A program made the translations under genes and the position numbers. 51,882 bases of DNA from Tritrichomonas foetus (lineage: Eukaryota > Parabasalia > Tritrichomonadida > Tritrichomonadidae). Below, piece by piece: positions 41,801-51,092 of this stretch (within the stretch, counting starts at the first letter, position 1; the number at the start of each line of letters is the position of its first letter). The notes under the pieces are model-generated. The model was not told where the DNA came from. It saw only the letters and a list, made by a program, of their open reading frames with translations, and did not search any database. Location: assembly GCA_001839685.1 (NCBI GenBank), contig MLAK01000873.1, forward strand, positions 1 through 51,882, in the 5' to 3' direction.

Positions 41801-42334
41801 AGATAAATCGTCACTTGGAAAAGCATTTTCGAACTTATTTTCAAGAGATGAAATTTCACGTTGAATTAATGATTTTTGTTTTTCTAATTCTTCTTTTCTA
41901 TTTTTGTAGTCTTCAATCTCGTTTGAATAAAACTCTTCATTTTTTAGCTGTGTTTGGAAGTCTTGCATTTGGTAATACAATGCACGAAGTTCTCTTTTTG
42001 ACAAGTGAACTGTTGAGTCCATTACCTCTTTTTTAGAGTTTGGATTTTGATAAAAATTATCGATGACACTTTTTGTGTCTTCACGAAGTTTCACTAAATT
42101 CTGTTTATTAATAAGACTTTCTTCTATTTCTCCATGCTTTTTAATCAACAAAATGTATGATGTATATCTTTCTTTTAGTGATTTTAATAATTTCTTATTG
42201 GAATGAAGCAAACTCGAAATAGAGTCTTCGAAATATTTTTGGTATTTTAAATACTCTTTCTTTTCTTTTGCGAGTGAGGCACGCGTGTATGACAGCTTTC
42301 GAATTTTGTTCGAAATACTGTCATCACGTATCAT
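38843..42334 (-). CDS. Large coiled-coil protein with Ser/Asn-rich centre, 1163 residues
   Basis: Starts at ATG 42334, 8 bp after an initiator-like TCATT on the minus strand. Residues 1-210 are coiled coil. The centre (about 360-720) is low complexity, rich in Ser, Asn, Lys and Glu, and includes a short YSEYSEYS repeat. The part from about 790 to 1120 is coiled coil again. TTQTEE around residues 774-779 resembles an LC8-binding TQT motif. There is no membrane segment. Such architecture fits a cytoskeletal, basal-body or scaffold protein; no family is recognised. It is divergent from another coiled-coil gene, with which it shares a 580-bp upstream region. Confidence 0.75.
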   Translation of the reverse strand: MIRDDSISNKIRKLSYTRASLAKEKKEYLKYQKYFEDSISSLLHSNKKLLKSLKERYTSYILLIKKHGEIEESLINKQNLVKLREDTKSVIDNFYQNPNSKKEVMDSTVHLSKRELRALYYQMQDFQTQLKNEEFYSNEIEDYKNRKEELEKQKSLIQREISSLENKFENAFPSDDLSRSKSSTTISHLYKKFTDLLNVCGRLRKDKYDFENFKHQIDENTHKGIQPESFFNAFEIELSSNASTGSLSTICEYSSDSINQRNTIHYTAFNQTKGENKKNKNNKTTFTNVTATEIKPKFSNSSMISHIQDSANKITPIPKKKRTFSNAFDKKRRKVLQHLKKIHDQSLIDPLNESANLNDEKVTNTENYENRNESENRENHKKVNHKKENSQNENENQEKEEAAKNEDNENEKEDTEVSKSQIGKSSNDSSHNIEKGKKKKKKEENRQSDKNDKNYDKNSEKDNSNESSSNSILSEGSENFSKGKTDNYQQLEENDSSSSSSSRKNHSQKGNKSIHASKSKFKGENGKNNQYSSSDSSKNSSKLNKIDDHDSYDRKSSQKYSKYSEYSEYSGEPSDLENRSKSYSNTDNSARNDSYSYSSHANKSEKSNKSYNHHKQYSSSDYDRSTVDEKSSNNHKNQSGKHITDGNRSKHDYHISKDESNQNQYDLDFSSKQIESNHKTKQVQHISDNQNELHQQNDSFDGTRQPRRHYSTHFPDKYIQQLTSTNKIRHMSKPERNILLIPKRSRDYPTSQSLFDSDFNSDSSNFIVEHHNMTTQTEESLRTIAAAILNEELERFKMTDKINDSIHNSHNQLDELEISIITLQRQLQVKRQKRNYLRSHFELVKNVKSFDLNVYIPQEKDDNSSQTEAIPSLEQLRLEIINNSKKNPKNFLMKQEQRDLTTMLQKTKLELRIIKMTNVRKQLDINSLLKRLKIVDPLLYSAETHEPAQIAVDPRILEKKQHKIDQKESIYNHLKDLSVECDMLSAQISDQQYMIDTLTSELTGMAYEPRSDVQSLCWSLKSDRAVINETLRQNAFVQLEIDFTNKSISRYNEMFSQKNLDSMKQRVENHMNYLFKLKTRFNTLRAIKEKRSIVMTCEEEMNSLQREISRVLSEVDVYRMRINGVISKIEKQVRSINSQNIRLPVAPIVLHRQEKSRSSTMKV

Positions 42335-42914
42335 TTAGAAATGATAACTTTTTAAATACATATTTGGCCAATAATAACTTTTTGATAACAACGATTGTGT
42401 AATTCAACCATATATATTATCAAAAAGTTAAGAATGAGAATTCCGTTATTTTTTCTGGTGAAATTCATATCATGTCCATGTTTTAAAATAAAGTTTTCAA
42501 AATGTTTATATTTGTGTGTCTATATGGTCAGACCAAATCTATATAGATTTCGTGAAATATGAAGTTAAATCGATCGAAAAAAATTATAAATCAATAGCAA
42601 TTCCATTGGAAAAAATATAGATATAATTTTTCTATTTTGGACATGAATGATACTTGATGTTGATCATCAAATTCTCAATTTCTTATTCCTAGTTATCTCT
42701 AATAAGGATTTTTCAAAATCACCTAAATGCGAACTTTAAGATTTCTTTCTTTTCTTGTGATTAGAATATAGTCATGTAATGTGAATTAAATTCAAAATAT
42801 TGTATCGTATTTTAGAAAATATGAACTTTTTCATAATATATAGAGCAAAATTATGTGGTTATTTGGTCATTCAAATATAAATTGAAAAGGAAAAAGGCCG
42901 TTTATTAATACCAA
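42335..42914. promoter_or_regulatory. Shared upstream region of two divergent coiled-coil genes
   Basis: 580 bp containing TATTTGGCC (42361-42369), a TATATGGTC-A-GACCAAAT palindrome (42521-42538), TATTTGGTC (42860-42868), a minus-strand TCATT (42340-42344) and a GCCGTTT element (42897-42903). The concentration of the TATWTGGYC motif suggests a bidirectional promoter. No gene seen inside. Confidence 0.5.
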
Positions 42915-45650
42915 ATGACGACTTCTCCAACTTCAGGAAATAAAATCAAAGCATACTCAACGATTACGTGTTCTTCGCTGATGGAGATGCGCGACTTACT
43001 CAGTCGTTTGGATATTCCACAAATCATTGACAATGAAAGATCGACTGCAATTCAAACGGCTCTCGATGCTCAGGCCGAAGAAATCGAAATACTACGAAAG
43101 GAAAATCAAATTTTATCTCTTTCACAGCAAAATCAAAATTCCGGATTTTCCAAAGAAATATTTAAGAAGTTTTATTCAAGGTTTGAATTATTTATCGATC
43201 ATTTTTGTCATGAAGAATTTGAAAAAATGCAAAAGATTAAACTGGTCATTGACAATTGTCATCAGAATATTCAAAATTTTAATAATGTAAAATCTTCAGA
43301 ATATCAGAAGGAAATTTCCAATTTACAAAATGAAATTTTATTACTTCGTTCACAATCAGAAAAAAACAATAATCACACTGAAATGATACAACAAATCAAT
43401 GATTTAACAAGCAAGCTTTCGAAGCAGACGAATGAATATAATGAAAATATGAAAATAATGAAAAAAGCGATCGAAGAAAAGGATTCTGTTATTAATAAAA
43501 TGACCACAGAAATGTTATCAGCCAAATCTTATATTGAACAGTTGGAAAATCAAAATAAAACCAATGAAGATCTCCTAAAAGAAAAAAATCATCAAATTAC
43601 ATTATCACTACAGAATTTAGGAGAATCAGATAATAAAAACAACGCTTTTTATGAAGATATAATCAATAAAATGAAAAATGAATCGAAAAAGAATGAAGAA
43701 AATTACCAAAATGAAATAAATAGGATAAAACAGCAACTAGAAGAACGTCAAAATGAATTCGAAAAAGCTGAAATACAATTTCAATCTTCTTTAAATGAAA
43801 AAGAAGAACAACTCAAAAATTTATTAGATTCTCAAAATAATCTTATAAATCAAATCAACAAAAAGCAAGCAGAAATTATAGAATTGAAAAAACAACCAGC
43901 ACAGAATGATCAAACCCAAAAATTGCAAGATCAAATTTTGGAATATGAAAAACAAATTCAAACCAAAGAAGATCTAATTAATTCAATTAATGATCAAGCC
44001 GAATCAAAAGAGAATCAATTAAAATTAAAAGAGATTCAAATTTCTACATTACAGCGTCAGCTTGAAACATCTTTGTCTCAAGATAAAGACGTTCAAATTC
44101 AAAAATTGATGGACCAGACAGTTCAATTAAATAAAGAAAAGAACACACTTTTAACACAAAACATTGATTTAAAAGAAGAAATTAGCAATTTAAAGATTTC
44201 TTGTAAGAAGCTTGAAGAATCAAAATCACTTTTAAGTGATGCAAATCTGCAATTGAACACGAGAATTGAAGAGCTTGAGGAATCATTATCTACTACACAT
44301 AATTCTGAAAATTTAGGAGATGATAATCAAATCACGAAACTCAAAGATTCAATTGAACAAACTCGTATAAAACATGCACAACAAGTTAAACTCCTTACAG
44401 AACAAATTAAAAGCACAATCCAAACAAGTGATTTTGTTAAAGAGCAATATAGTAAAGCACAGAGTGAAAATATTGAATTAGAAAAGAAGCTTATTAATGC
44501 TACATCAAGTTTAAATACATTGAAGATTTCATATTCAATGGCTGAACACAAAATTAAAAGTCTTGAGGAACTAAATACACATCAAGAAACAATAATTCAA
44601 AAGTTAACACAATCTAAAGAGGATGTAAATTCTCAATACAATGAATTATTCCAAACTTATCAAGACAAAAATTCCCAACTTGAAAGATTAAATCGAATTC
44701 ACACGCAATTTTTCAATTGTGAACCATCGGAAGTCACAAATAAGCTTCATGAATTAATGGAAAAAATATCTGATCTTCAACATCAATCATTATCTAATTC
44801 AGATTTGAAACGAGAAATAACGTTACTTCGAAAAAACAACTCTGAATTGCAGGCTCAAATTCAGAAAAAAGATGAACAACTTCGATCAACACTAAAGAAA
44901 ATCAATCTTTGTCGTGAAGGAAAAGAATCTGAAATTGTTCAACAATTTAGAGATGATTTCAGTGTTTTACACTCAGAATATTCGAAACTAATTTATGAAC
45001 ATCAAGAACTTAAAGGTAAATTATTTGCTTCAGAGAATTCATTTAAAGAAATTCAATCAAAACTCATTGACCAAGAAAAAAGTTATGATGAATTAGTTAA
45101 AAAGACCGAAAAGTTTGATTTATATGAATTTATTACGCAAGGATTGATCGACTTTCTCTCTTCATTATCATCAAATCTCATTTCTTCATTAATTCATAGT
45201 TCGATTATCCAAGAGCGCCTTACTTCAGTTGATTCTCTCCTTGTTCAACTAAACAAGAAGCATTTTTCTCATATTCAAATTGAAAAGCCATGGAGCTCCT
45301 TCTGCCAAAAAATTTATACATCTATGATGTTTGATCCTGTGTCTTCAGTTGAAACTCACAGTCAGAAGTTGATTGAAATAATTGAATATAATTTAACCAT
45401 AATTAATCAAAAAACTGAAAAAAATGAATCTAAAATGAATTCAATTATTGAAAAATTACCACAGACAATAGAACCAAGACATCAATCTTCAACAAAGACT
45501 CGACAATCACTTTATGAACGTTCACTGAAATCTGATGTAAAGGGGAATGGTCATTATGCAACACCATCATTTAAAATCAAAAATAACAATCCATTTGCAC
45601 GAAATGCTCCATCAACAACTCGCGAACCAAAATCAAAAAATGTAGATTAA
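42915..45650 (+). CDS. Long coiled-coil protein, 911 residues
   Basis: Starts at ATG 42915. From about residue 35 to 720 the sequence is almost continuous coiled coil, rich in Glu, Lys, Gln and Asn with heptad leucines. A short globular helical part follows (about 730-830, DLYEFITQGLIDFLSSLSSN onward), then a basic Ser/Thr-rich tail. No transmembrane or signal sequence. It resembles golgin, centrosomal or flagellar rod proteins in form only, so no specific role is assigned. Gene order and the shared upstream region suggest co-regulation with the divergent coiled-coil gene. Confidence 0.8.
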   Translation: MTTSPTSGNKIKAYSTITCSSLMEMRDLLSRLDIPQIIDNERSTAIQTALDAQAEEIEILRKENQILSLSQQNQNSGFSKEIFKKFYSRFELFIDHFCHEEFEKMQKIKLVIDNCHQNIQNFNNVKSSEYQKEISNLQNEILLLRSQSEKNNNHTEMIQQINDLTSKLSKQTNEYNENMKIMKKAIEEKDSVINKMTTEMLSAKSYIEQLENQNKTNEDLLKEKNHQITLSLQNLGESDNKNNAFYEDIINKMKNESKKNEENYQNEINRIKQQLEERQNEFEKAEIQFQSSLNEKEEQLKNLLDSQNNLINQINKKQAEIIELKKQPAQNDQTQKLQDQILEYEKQIQTKEDLINSINDQAESKENQLKLKEIQISTLQRQLETSLSQDKDVQIQKLMDQTVQLNKEKNTLLTQNIDLKEEISNLKISCKKLEESKSLLSDANLQLNTRIEELEESLSTTHNSENLGDDNQITKLKDSIEQTRIKHAQQVKLLTEQIKSTIQTSDFVKEQYSKAQSENIELEKKLINATSSLNTLKISYSMAEHKIKSLEELNTHQETIIQKLTQSKEDVNSQYNELFQTYQDKNSQLERLNRIHTQFFNCEPSEVTNKLHELMEKISDLQHQSLSNSDLKREITLLRKNNSELQAQIQKKDEQLRSTLKKINLCREGKESEIVQQFRDDFSVLHSEYSKLIYEHQELKGKLFASENSFKEIQSKLIDQEKSYDELVKKTEKFDLYEFITQGLIDFLSSLSSNLISSLIHSSIIQERLTSVDSLLVQLNKKHFSHIQIEKPWSSFCQKIYTSMMFDPVSSVETHSQKLIEIIEYNLTIINQKTEKNESKMNSIIEKLPQTIEPRHQSSTKTRQSLYERSLKSDVKGNGHYATPSFKIKNNNPFARNAPSTTREPKSKNVD

Positions 45651-46345
45651 TCTGTAGATATTAGATTCATTTTAAGTTTTTTATATCCAATTTTACCATA
45701 TTTATTTGTTTTTTAAAATATACCTTGCTAATTTCATTTATCAATCTTTTCTTTTAACTTATCAACATAACACAATCTGAAAGAAATGACACAAATTATA
45801 TATTATATTCAATCATGTATAAAATGCTTTTCTTTTTTCGGCAGGAAACACACTCTCCATTTTTTAATTGTATAATGTCGGTAATTTTTTGAGCCAAACG
45901 GTTTTTCATATTCTATTTATCTCATTTTGCAAAGACTTTAATGCATTAAGTTTCCCCTTTTTCAAATATTAAAATTCAAATCTTTATATTTAAATTTTTA
46001 CTAATAAAACATGCCACAATATCTCTGGTCAATATATTTTTTTCTAATTTCTATTTTTTCATACTGTTTTAATTTACAATAGTTTATTAAATAGTTCATG
46101 TGAAGGATTTTGTCTGAACTCAGGTATAGCAAAAGTCAAAGTGTCACCTTCAACAATTGTTTTTCCTTGTTTTCACTTTTTCAATTTCTATCAGAAAAAG
46201 TGTACAATATCAAATTCTATTCATTTTTATCGTTTTTCTGAGATTCACAAATTTCAGAGTGAATATCGAAACATCATCAATTAATCAAGAAAATCATCTA
46301 GAGATTAAAATCTCTAGAGAAACATATTACCACTATGAGGAATAT
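45651..46345. other. Intergenic region with open upstream frame and palindrome
   Basis: 695 bp. The last 63 codons (from 46157) are open and in frame with the SANT gene but contain no ATG. A palindrome with arms TCTAGAGATT (46297-46318) lies 28 bp before the ATG. Confidence 0.4.
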
Positions 46346-47515
46346 ATGAATGGAAATCATAACAATTTTAATATGAAAAATTCACCACTTTTTCATCAAA
46401 ATTATATTACATTTTTAAAAAATTATGAAGACATTGAAAAAGAAATAAATATAAGTAAGGTAAACCTTAAAAGAATTATTAATGATCATGATTCTCTTGT
46501 TGATATTTTTCAACCACCAAACCATCATTACAATTCATTTAACTTATCCAAAATACGAACCAATGACGCCACTGAAGGATTTGGTTTTACTGTTTTTCGT
46601 GGAAATATGATTGATCATTCATTAATTGATAAAATTAAAGCCCAAAACCAGAAAAAGATAAAACTCTCAAAAGCTGTATCATCTATTAAGACTCGTGTAG
46701 TGATGGATCAATCAAATGTTTATTTTCAAGAGTGGCAACTATGCAATCAAATCATGGAAACAATGCCTACTATTTTCACTCTTGTATTTCGCCGAAAACA
46801 ACTTTTATATGAAAAAGCGCTTTATTTAGCAGACATTTATTATCAAATTAGCGAAATCTGGCAAGAGTTGAATCACGCAGTCGATGCATTCAATGTAAGA
46901 ACACATACAATAGCAGATAGTTCTTCGATTTGGGGTTTTGAACAATCTCTTGCACCATCTTATCGAGGAGGAGGAATTCAACCAGCTCCAGAAGAGCCAA
47001 TGATCCTTGATTTACCTTCTGCATTCACAGTACATTCAATAAGATGGGAAGGAACTAATGAAGGTGACTATTACGAAAGAAAACAAAATCAACTACAAAT
47101 AAACAAACAAACAGAAAATATAGCTAAAATAGACATTACAGATAAATCAAAGATAAATTTATTTAGAAACAAAAAGAATAATTTATCAAAGGTTTATCTG
47201 CCAGCCTGTCCACCATTTATTTATGATAAAAACATGTATATTAGTGATCCAGTAAGGGAACATAAAATATTTAAACGTCGAATAGCGTGGACTTCAAATG
47301 AACAAAACATTTTCTATGAATTGTTTAATTCTTATCCAAAAAAATTTTCGAAAATTACATCTTTTTTACCTGGAAAGGAAACAAAAGATGTGATTGAGTT
47401 TTATTATTCACATAGGTACGAACCAGACATGATTAATGCATTGACAAGAATAAAGCAATGTTGTCCAATGTCAAACAAAGTGATTTCTGAAGGAAAAGTT
47501 CGAGGAAATTCATGA
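46346..47515 (+). CDS. SANT-domain protein, NCoR/SMRT-like
   Basis: 389 residues from the first in-frame ATG (MNGNHNNFNMKNS). The N-terminal half is helical and polar. Close to the C-terminus is a SANT domain: RRIAWTSNEQNIFYELFNSY, then PKKFSKITSFLPGKETKDVI and EFYYSHRY. The PKxFxxI core and the VxxFYYxxR end are those of the second SANT domain of NCoR/SMRT and related corepressors, which reads histone tails or activates deacetylases. This implies a nuclear chromatin role. The start is uncertain, since the frame is open for 63 more codons without ATG. Confidence 0.75.
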   Translation: MNGNHNNFNMKNSPLFHQNYITFLKNYEDIEKEINISKVNLKRIINDHDSLVDIFQPPNHHYNSFNLSKIRTNDATEGFGFTVFRGNMIDHSLIDKIKAQNQKKIKLSKAVSSIKTRVVMDQSNVYFQEWQLCNQIMETMPTIFTLVFRRKQLLYEKALYLADIYYQISEIWQELNHAVDAFNVRTHTIADSSSIWGFEQSLAPSYRGGGIQPAPEEPMILDLPSAFTVHSIRWEGTNEGDYYERKQNQLQINKQTENIAKIDITDKSKINLFRNKKNNLSKVYLPACPPFIYDKNMYISDPVREHKIFKRRIAWTSNEQNIFYELFNSYPKKFSKITSFLPGKETKDVIEFYYSHRYEPDMINALTRIKQCCPMSNKVISEGKVRGNS

Positions 47516-48797
47516 TTTTTTTTCCACATTTGCCAAAGGAAAAAATTTGAGAAGGCTTTTTGCCTACACCCGTATAAAAGAAATGCTATTATTATGAAAA
47601 ACGAAATTAGTATAATTACAATGATTTCATTGTACATAATAATGTTTATACAATCTATATGGAAGTTTTTATCATAGTCTATTTTCTATTCTGTTACACT
47701 TCTGAACCGGGTAATATTATAATAAAAAGCAGAAAACGGGAAAAATTAATAATATTGCCAAATATCATATTCTTTGCGATTTCAACAATTGGTGATATGC
47801 AATCATTCATAAAATTATAATCATATAAAATATTTTGTATAAAGATTAGAAAATTTTTGTAATTCATCTGATTATATTAAAATGGTTTGCAAACTTTATG
47901 AAAAAGCGAATGAACTTACAAATAGTTTAAGGCCTAATTAATGAACTTGAATTCATGTTTGTTTCTCCATTCGTGCCATTTTTTGAAGATGTTCACTGAT
48001 ATTATGATATTTCTTAAATAAGGTGATATCAATTGGTACGGGACAAAAAAAATCATCGAAAAATAAAGAAAATATGAAAGAATTAATAATATGATGACAT
48101 ACTGTCATTCAAATTATTATCAAAATTTTTTTATTGCCGAATAAAATAATATGACAAAAAATTTGATTGCAATGAATTCAGGATAATAAAAAGAATTTCT
48201 TTGAGATTAAACGTGATGTAATTTTTTATCAGGAGAACATTTTGGGAATTTCTAAGCTGAGAAGCAGCTGAATATCATTATCAGTTGACAATATTTCACA
48301 ATATTTCAATATTTATTGTTTATTTAAGTTTATTCTAATTAGAATCAAAAAGGTGATGGTATCCATAATATATTATATTGGGGTTGATTAAGTTTGGAAA
48401 AATATTAGATTACATCAAGATATTAATATTTTGAAGCAGATCAAAAAAAACTTTTTTCATCAAGCACGTATTTTGATTACTCAAAGATTACGAATATCCT
48501 CATTATTTCCATTAATTCAATATTTCAATTGTTCATCTTTCTTTCAATGCAAACATCAATACAAACAATTTACTAAATATCTAAAATTCTATGGGTTGCT
48601 TTTTGAATTTCAATAAATGTTGCTTTTTGAATATTTCCCACTTTATACAAAGAATTATTTTGAAATTAATTGAATAAATCCAAAAGTACATTTATTGAAA
48701 TCCGAATTGACGATAGAGACTATAAATAATTTATTTGGTACCAAATATACATTTAAATTTAGTCTACAGTCAAAAAATTAAAAAAACTGACCTGGAG
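47516..48797. other. Long intergenic region
   Basis: 1.28 kb, AT-rich, with no supported gene. A 61-codon frame at 48431-48616 begins with TTG. A TATTTGGTACCAAATA palindrome lies at 48732-48747. Confidence 0.45.
48732..48747. promoter_or_regulatory. 16-bp perfect palindrome TATTTGGTACCAAATA
   Basis: It lies 50 bp before the ATG of the next gene, and each arm is TATTTGGT, the core of the TATWTGGYC motif seen elsewhere. A homodimer binding site is plausible. Confidence 0.4.
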
Positions 48798-51092
48798 ATG
48801 AGCAGACCAATGAATGAGATCGAGTTACTCCAAGCTAAAGTGGACCGATATTATCAGATATTGCCGATGGAATATATTGACCAAAGTTGTTTGGATATAA
48901 TCAAAAAGATGACACCTTTTTCTCTTTTCAAGATTAAAAAATATAATACAGCCTTCCATTCTTTTCTAAATAACGTGTATCCGATACAGGTTCTCGACTT
49001 TTGGATTTGCTACAACAAACTTAATCTGATCAAAGAAGGAAAATACGACCAACAAGATTATGAAGAAAAAGTAACTCGATGGGAACAAGTTTTCTCTCAT
49101 GTTTGGGAAAGTACTCTTAAATGTCCGGATAATCCAGATAAAAATATCTTAGTTGAGGAGCCTCCATCAGATAATTCTCAAAATAACAGTAATGTACGTA
49201 TTATAAAGTACTCAAGTTCAAGAAATTTGCCACTGAAGGTCCTTGTGAAGTCAAGAGCCCATGAGGCTAACGATTCCCAAAAGTTACATCAAAAAGATGA
49301 TTTAGATCAAAAAGGTGATGTACATCAAAAAGATGATTTAGATCAAAAAGGTGATGTACATCAAAAAGGTGATTTAGATCAAAAAGATGATGTACATCAA
49401 AAAAGTGATGTACATCAAAAAAGTGATGTACATCAAAAAAGTGATGTACATCAAAAAGATATTTTGAATCAATTAAATCTTCAAGAAGACAATGAGGAAA
49501 AGCCCACAGCTGATAATTCAATATCAAAAAATGAGTCCGAATTCACTAACAAACCAAATATGGTTAATGGAATAAATTCTAAACCACAAAATGTGGCCCA
49601 AAACACACCGAAAATTAGCTTCAAGAAAATTGTGTTAAAGCCTCCTACAAAATCGACTAAACCAAAGGAGATCAATTCTGACAAGTCGTCAGAATCAATT
49701 CCAAAACAATCACAAAAAAATCCCACTCAAGAAATATCAAAAGAAATAAATCATGAAAAGAATGTCGAAAATAACACTGACAAAAATCACGAAAGTATTC
49801 AAATAAAAGGACCAATTTCGACTCCTCAAAATATTTCAATAATTAATCTCTTACAAGAAAACAGACCAGAATCAGTCCAATCAATACCAAATTCAAAAAA
49901 TCGATATTCACATACAAAAATGCTGAATGATAACGATGCCACAAATCCATCCACTAATTTAAGAATCGAGAATTCTAAGAAGATAGCTTCATTTTCTCAA
50001 AACTTTGATTCCATTTGGCGTGATAAAGGATTTAATAGTTATCAAGAATATAGGGAATTTAGTAGAAATTTAATTTTAGAATATGTAAATAAAAACATCT
50101 CAAAACTTTTATATATGACTGCCCATTATGGACTGATTATTTATCCAAAAGTTAAAGAACTTCATCAAGAAGATTCACGATACGTTCAATTAATAATTAT
50201 TACCGAACTTATTAATCGATTTGGATGTACAAATTACCAAGGAATTATTTCTGGAATGAATCAATATGATTTTTTCAAATTCAATGAAAATTCCAACTTT
50301 TGTCTTGTTGATATTCCTTTAAACCAAAATATAGTAAATCAAATTATAAATGAAGTAGACAACTTCCTAAAATCTGTACCAATAGAAGAAATTAATTTCA
50401 TTCTTGATTCCATTGAGATTCGTCTCTCTTATGATGTATTTCTGAATTTGGGACTTATGATTGATGATATTCCAATGAATAAATTTGTGCCTTCTGAGCA
50501 TTCATGTTTTGATCTTGACATCGTTGAATACTTATTTGAAAACAGAGAATTCGATGTTTCTATGGCTCCTAGATTAAAGGATATAAATCGAACACTTTTA
50601 TATTACATTGAAATGAATGGTGCTCAACCATTCATTTGCGAGAATTGGACGAAAGCTGAAGTAAATCGAATTGTAGATGTTCTTCTTAATTATGGAAAAG
50701 AGGGATTTGATTCTATCCAATTTTTTGCACGAACTGGAATTTTAACAAAAACGCATGCTCAAATTTATAATGCAACTTGTAAAATTGTAAATTCACTTTG
50801 TATTATAAAAAATGAAGAGCCTTTTGATTTAACTAGCGAAGATGAATGTAAAATAATACAAACAACTTATTTATTGAATGAAATTAAAAAAGTTAGGGAC
50901 AAATTACGCAAAGGAGAACATAATTTGAAGGAGGAAGATGCTCGTGATATATCTAGATTACTCCGCTACCTCAGTATGTATGGAATTCGCTCATATGAAA
51001 AGATTTTTCAGGATCCACGCTTTAAAATGAAACCGCCTGAAATGCTCCCCCATTTCAATGATTTTCCTGATTTTTTCAACAAATTCTTGTGA
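48798..51092 (+). CDS. Repeat-containing protein with CHD/SANT-like helical modules, 764 residues
   Basis: First ATG at 48798 (MSRPMNEIELLQAK); 21 upstream codons are open without ATG. Order: an N-terminal helical domain (1-125), ten six-residue repeats of the type HQKxDL/DQKxDV (about 164-223), a Lys/Ser/Asn-rich linker, and a C-terminal helical region (about 400-764). The last region contains several similar units: LLYMTAHYGLIIYPKVKEL, WTKAEVNRIVDVLLNYGKEG, and LLRYLSMYGIRSYEKIFQDP. They share a W/L-x-x-LL-x-YG-x-x-F/Y pattern with the C-terminal modules of CHD6-9 proteins, also present in the CHD-like gene of this window. A chromatin role is likely but inferred; no motor domain is present. 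Confidence 0.7.
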   Translation: MSRPMNEIELLQAKVDRYYQILPMEYIDQSCLDIIKKMTPFSLFKIKKYNTAFHSFLNNVYPIQVLDFWICYNKLNLIKEGKYDQQDYEEKVTRWEQVFSHVWESTLKCPDNPDKNILVEEPPSDNSQNNSNVRIIKYSSSRNLPLKVLVKSRAHEANDSQKLHQKDDLDQKGDVHQKDDLDQKGDVHQKGDLDQKDDVHQKSDVHQKSDVHQKSDVHQKDILNQLNLQEDNEEKPTADNSISKNESEFTNKPNMVNGINSKPQNVAQNTPKISFKKIVLKPPTKSTKPKEINSDKSSESIPKQSQKNPTQEISKEINHEKNVENNTDKNHESIQIKGPISTPQNISIINLLQENRPESVQSIPNSKNRYSHTKMLNDNDATNPSTNLRIENSKKIASFSQNFDSIWRDKGFNSYQEYREFSRNLILEYVNKNISKLLYMTAHYGLIIYPKVKELHQEDSRYVQLIIITELINRFGCTNYQGIISGMNQYDFFKFNENSNFCLVDIPLNQNIVNQIINEVDNFLKSVPIEEINFILDSIEIRLSYDVFLNLGLMIDDIPMNKFVPSEHSCFDLDIVEYLFENREFDVSMAPRLKDINRTLLYYIEMNGAQPFICENWTKAEVNRIVDVLLNYGKEGFDSIQFFARTGILTKTHAQIYNATCKIVNSLCIIKNEEPFDLTSEDECKIIQTTYLLNEIKKVRDKLRKGEHNLKEEDARDISRLLRYLSMYGIRSYEKIFQDPRFKMKPPEMLPHFNDFPDFFNKFL
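49287..49466 (+). repeat. Ten 18-bp coding repeat units
   Basis: Units of the form SATCAAAAARRTGATKTA. Units 1-6 alternate in pairs (CAT and GAT starts), suggesting a 36-bp duplication. Units 7-9 are identical, suggesting a later 18-bp expansion. Confidence 0.95.
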
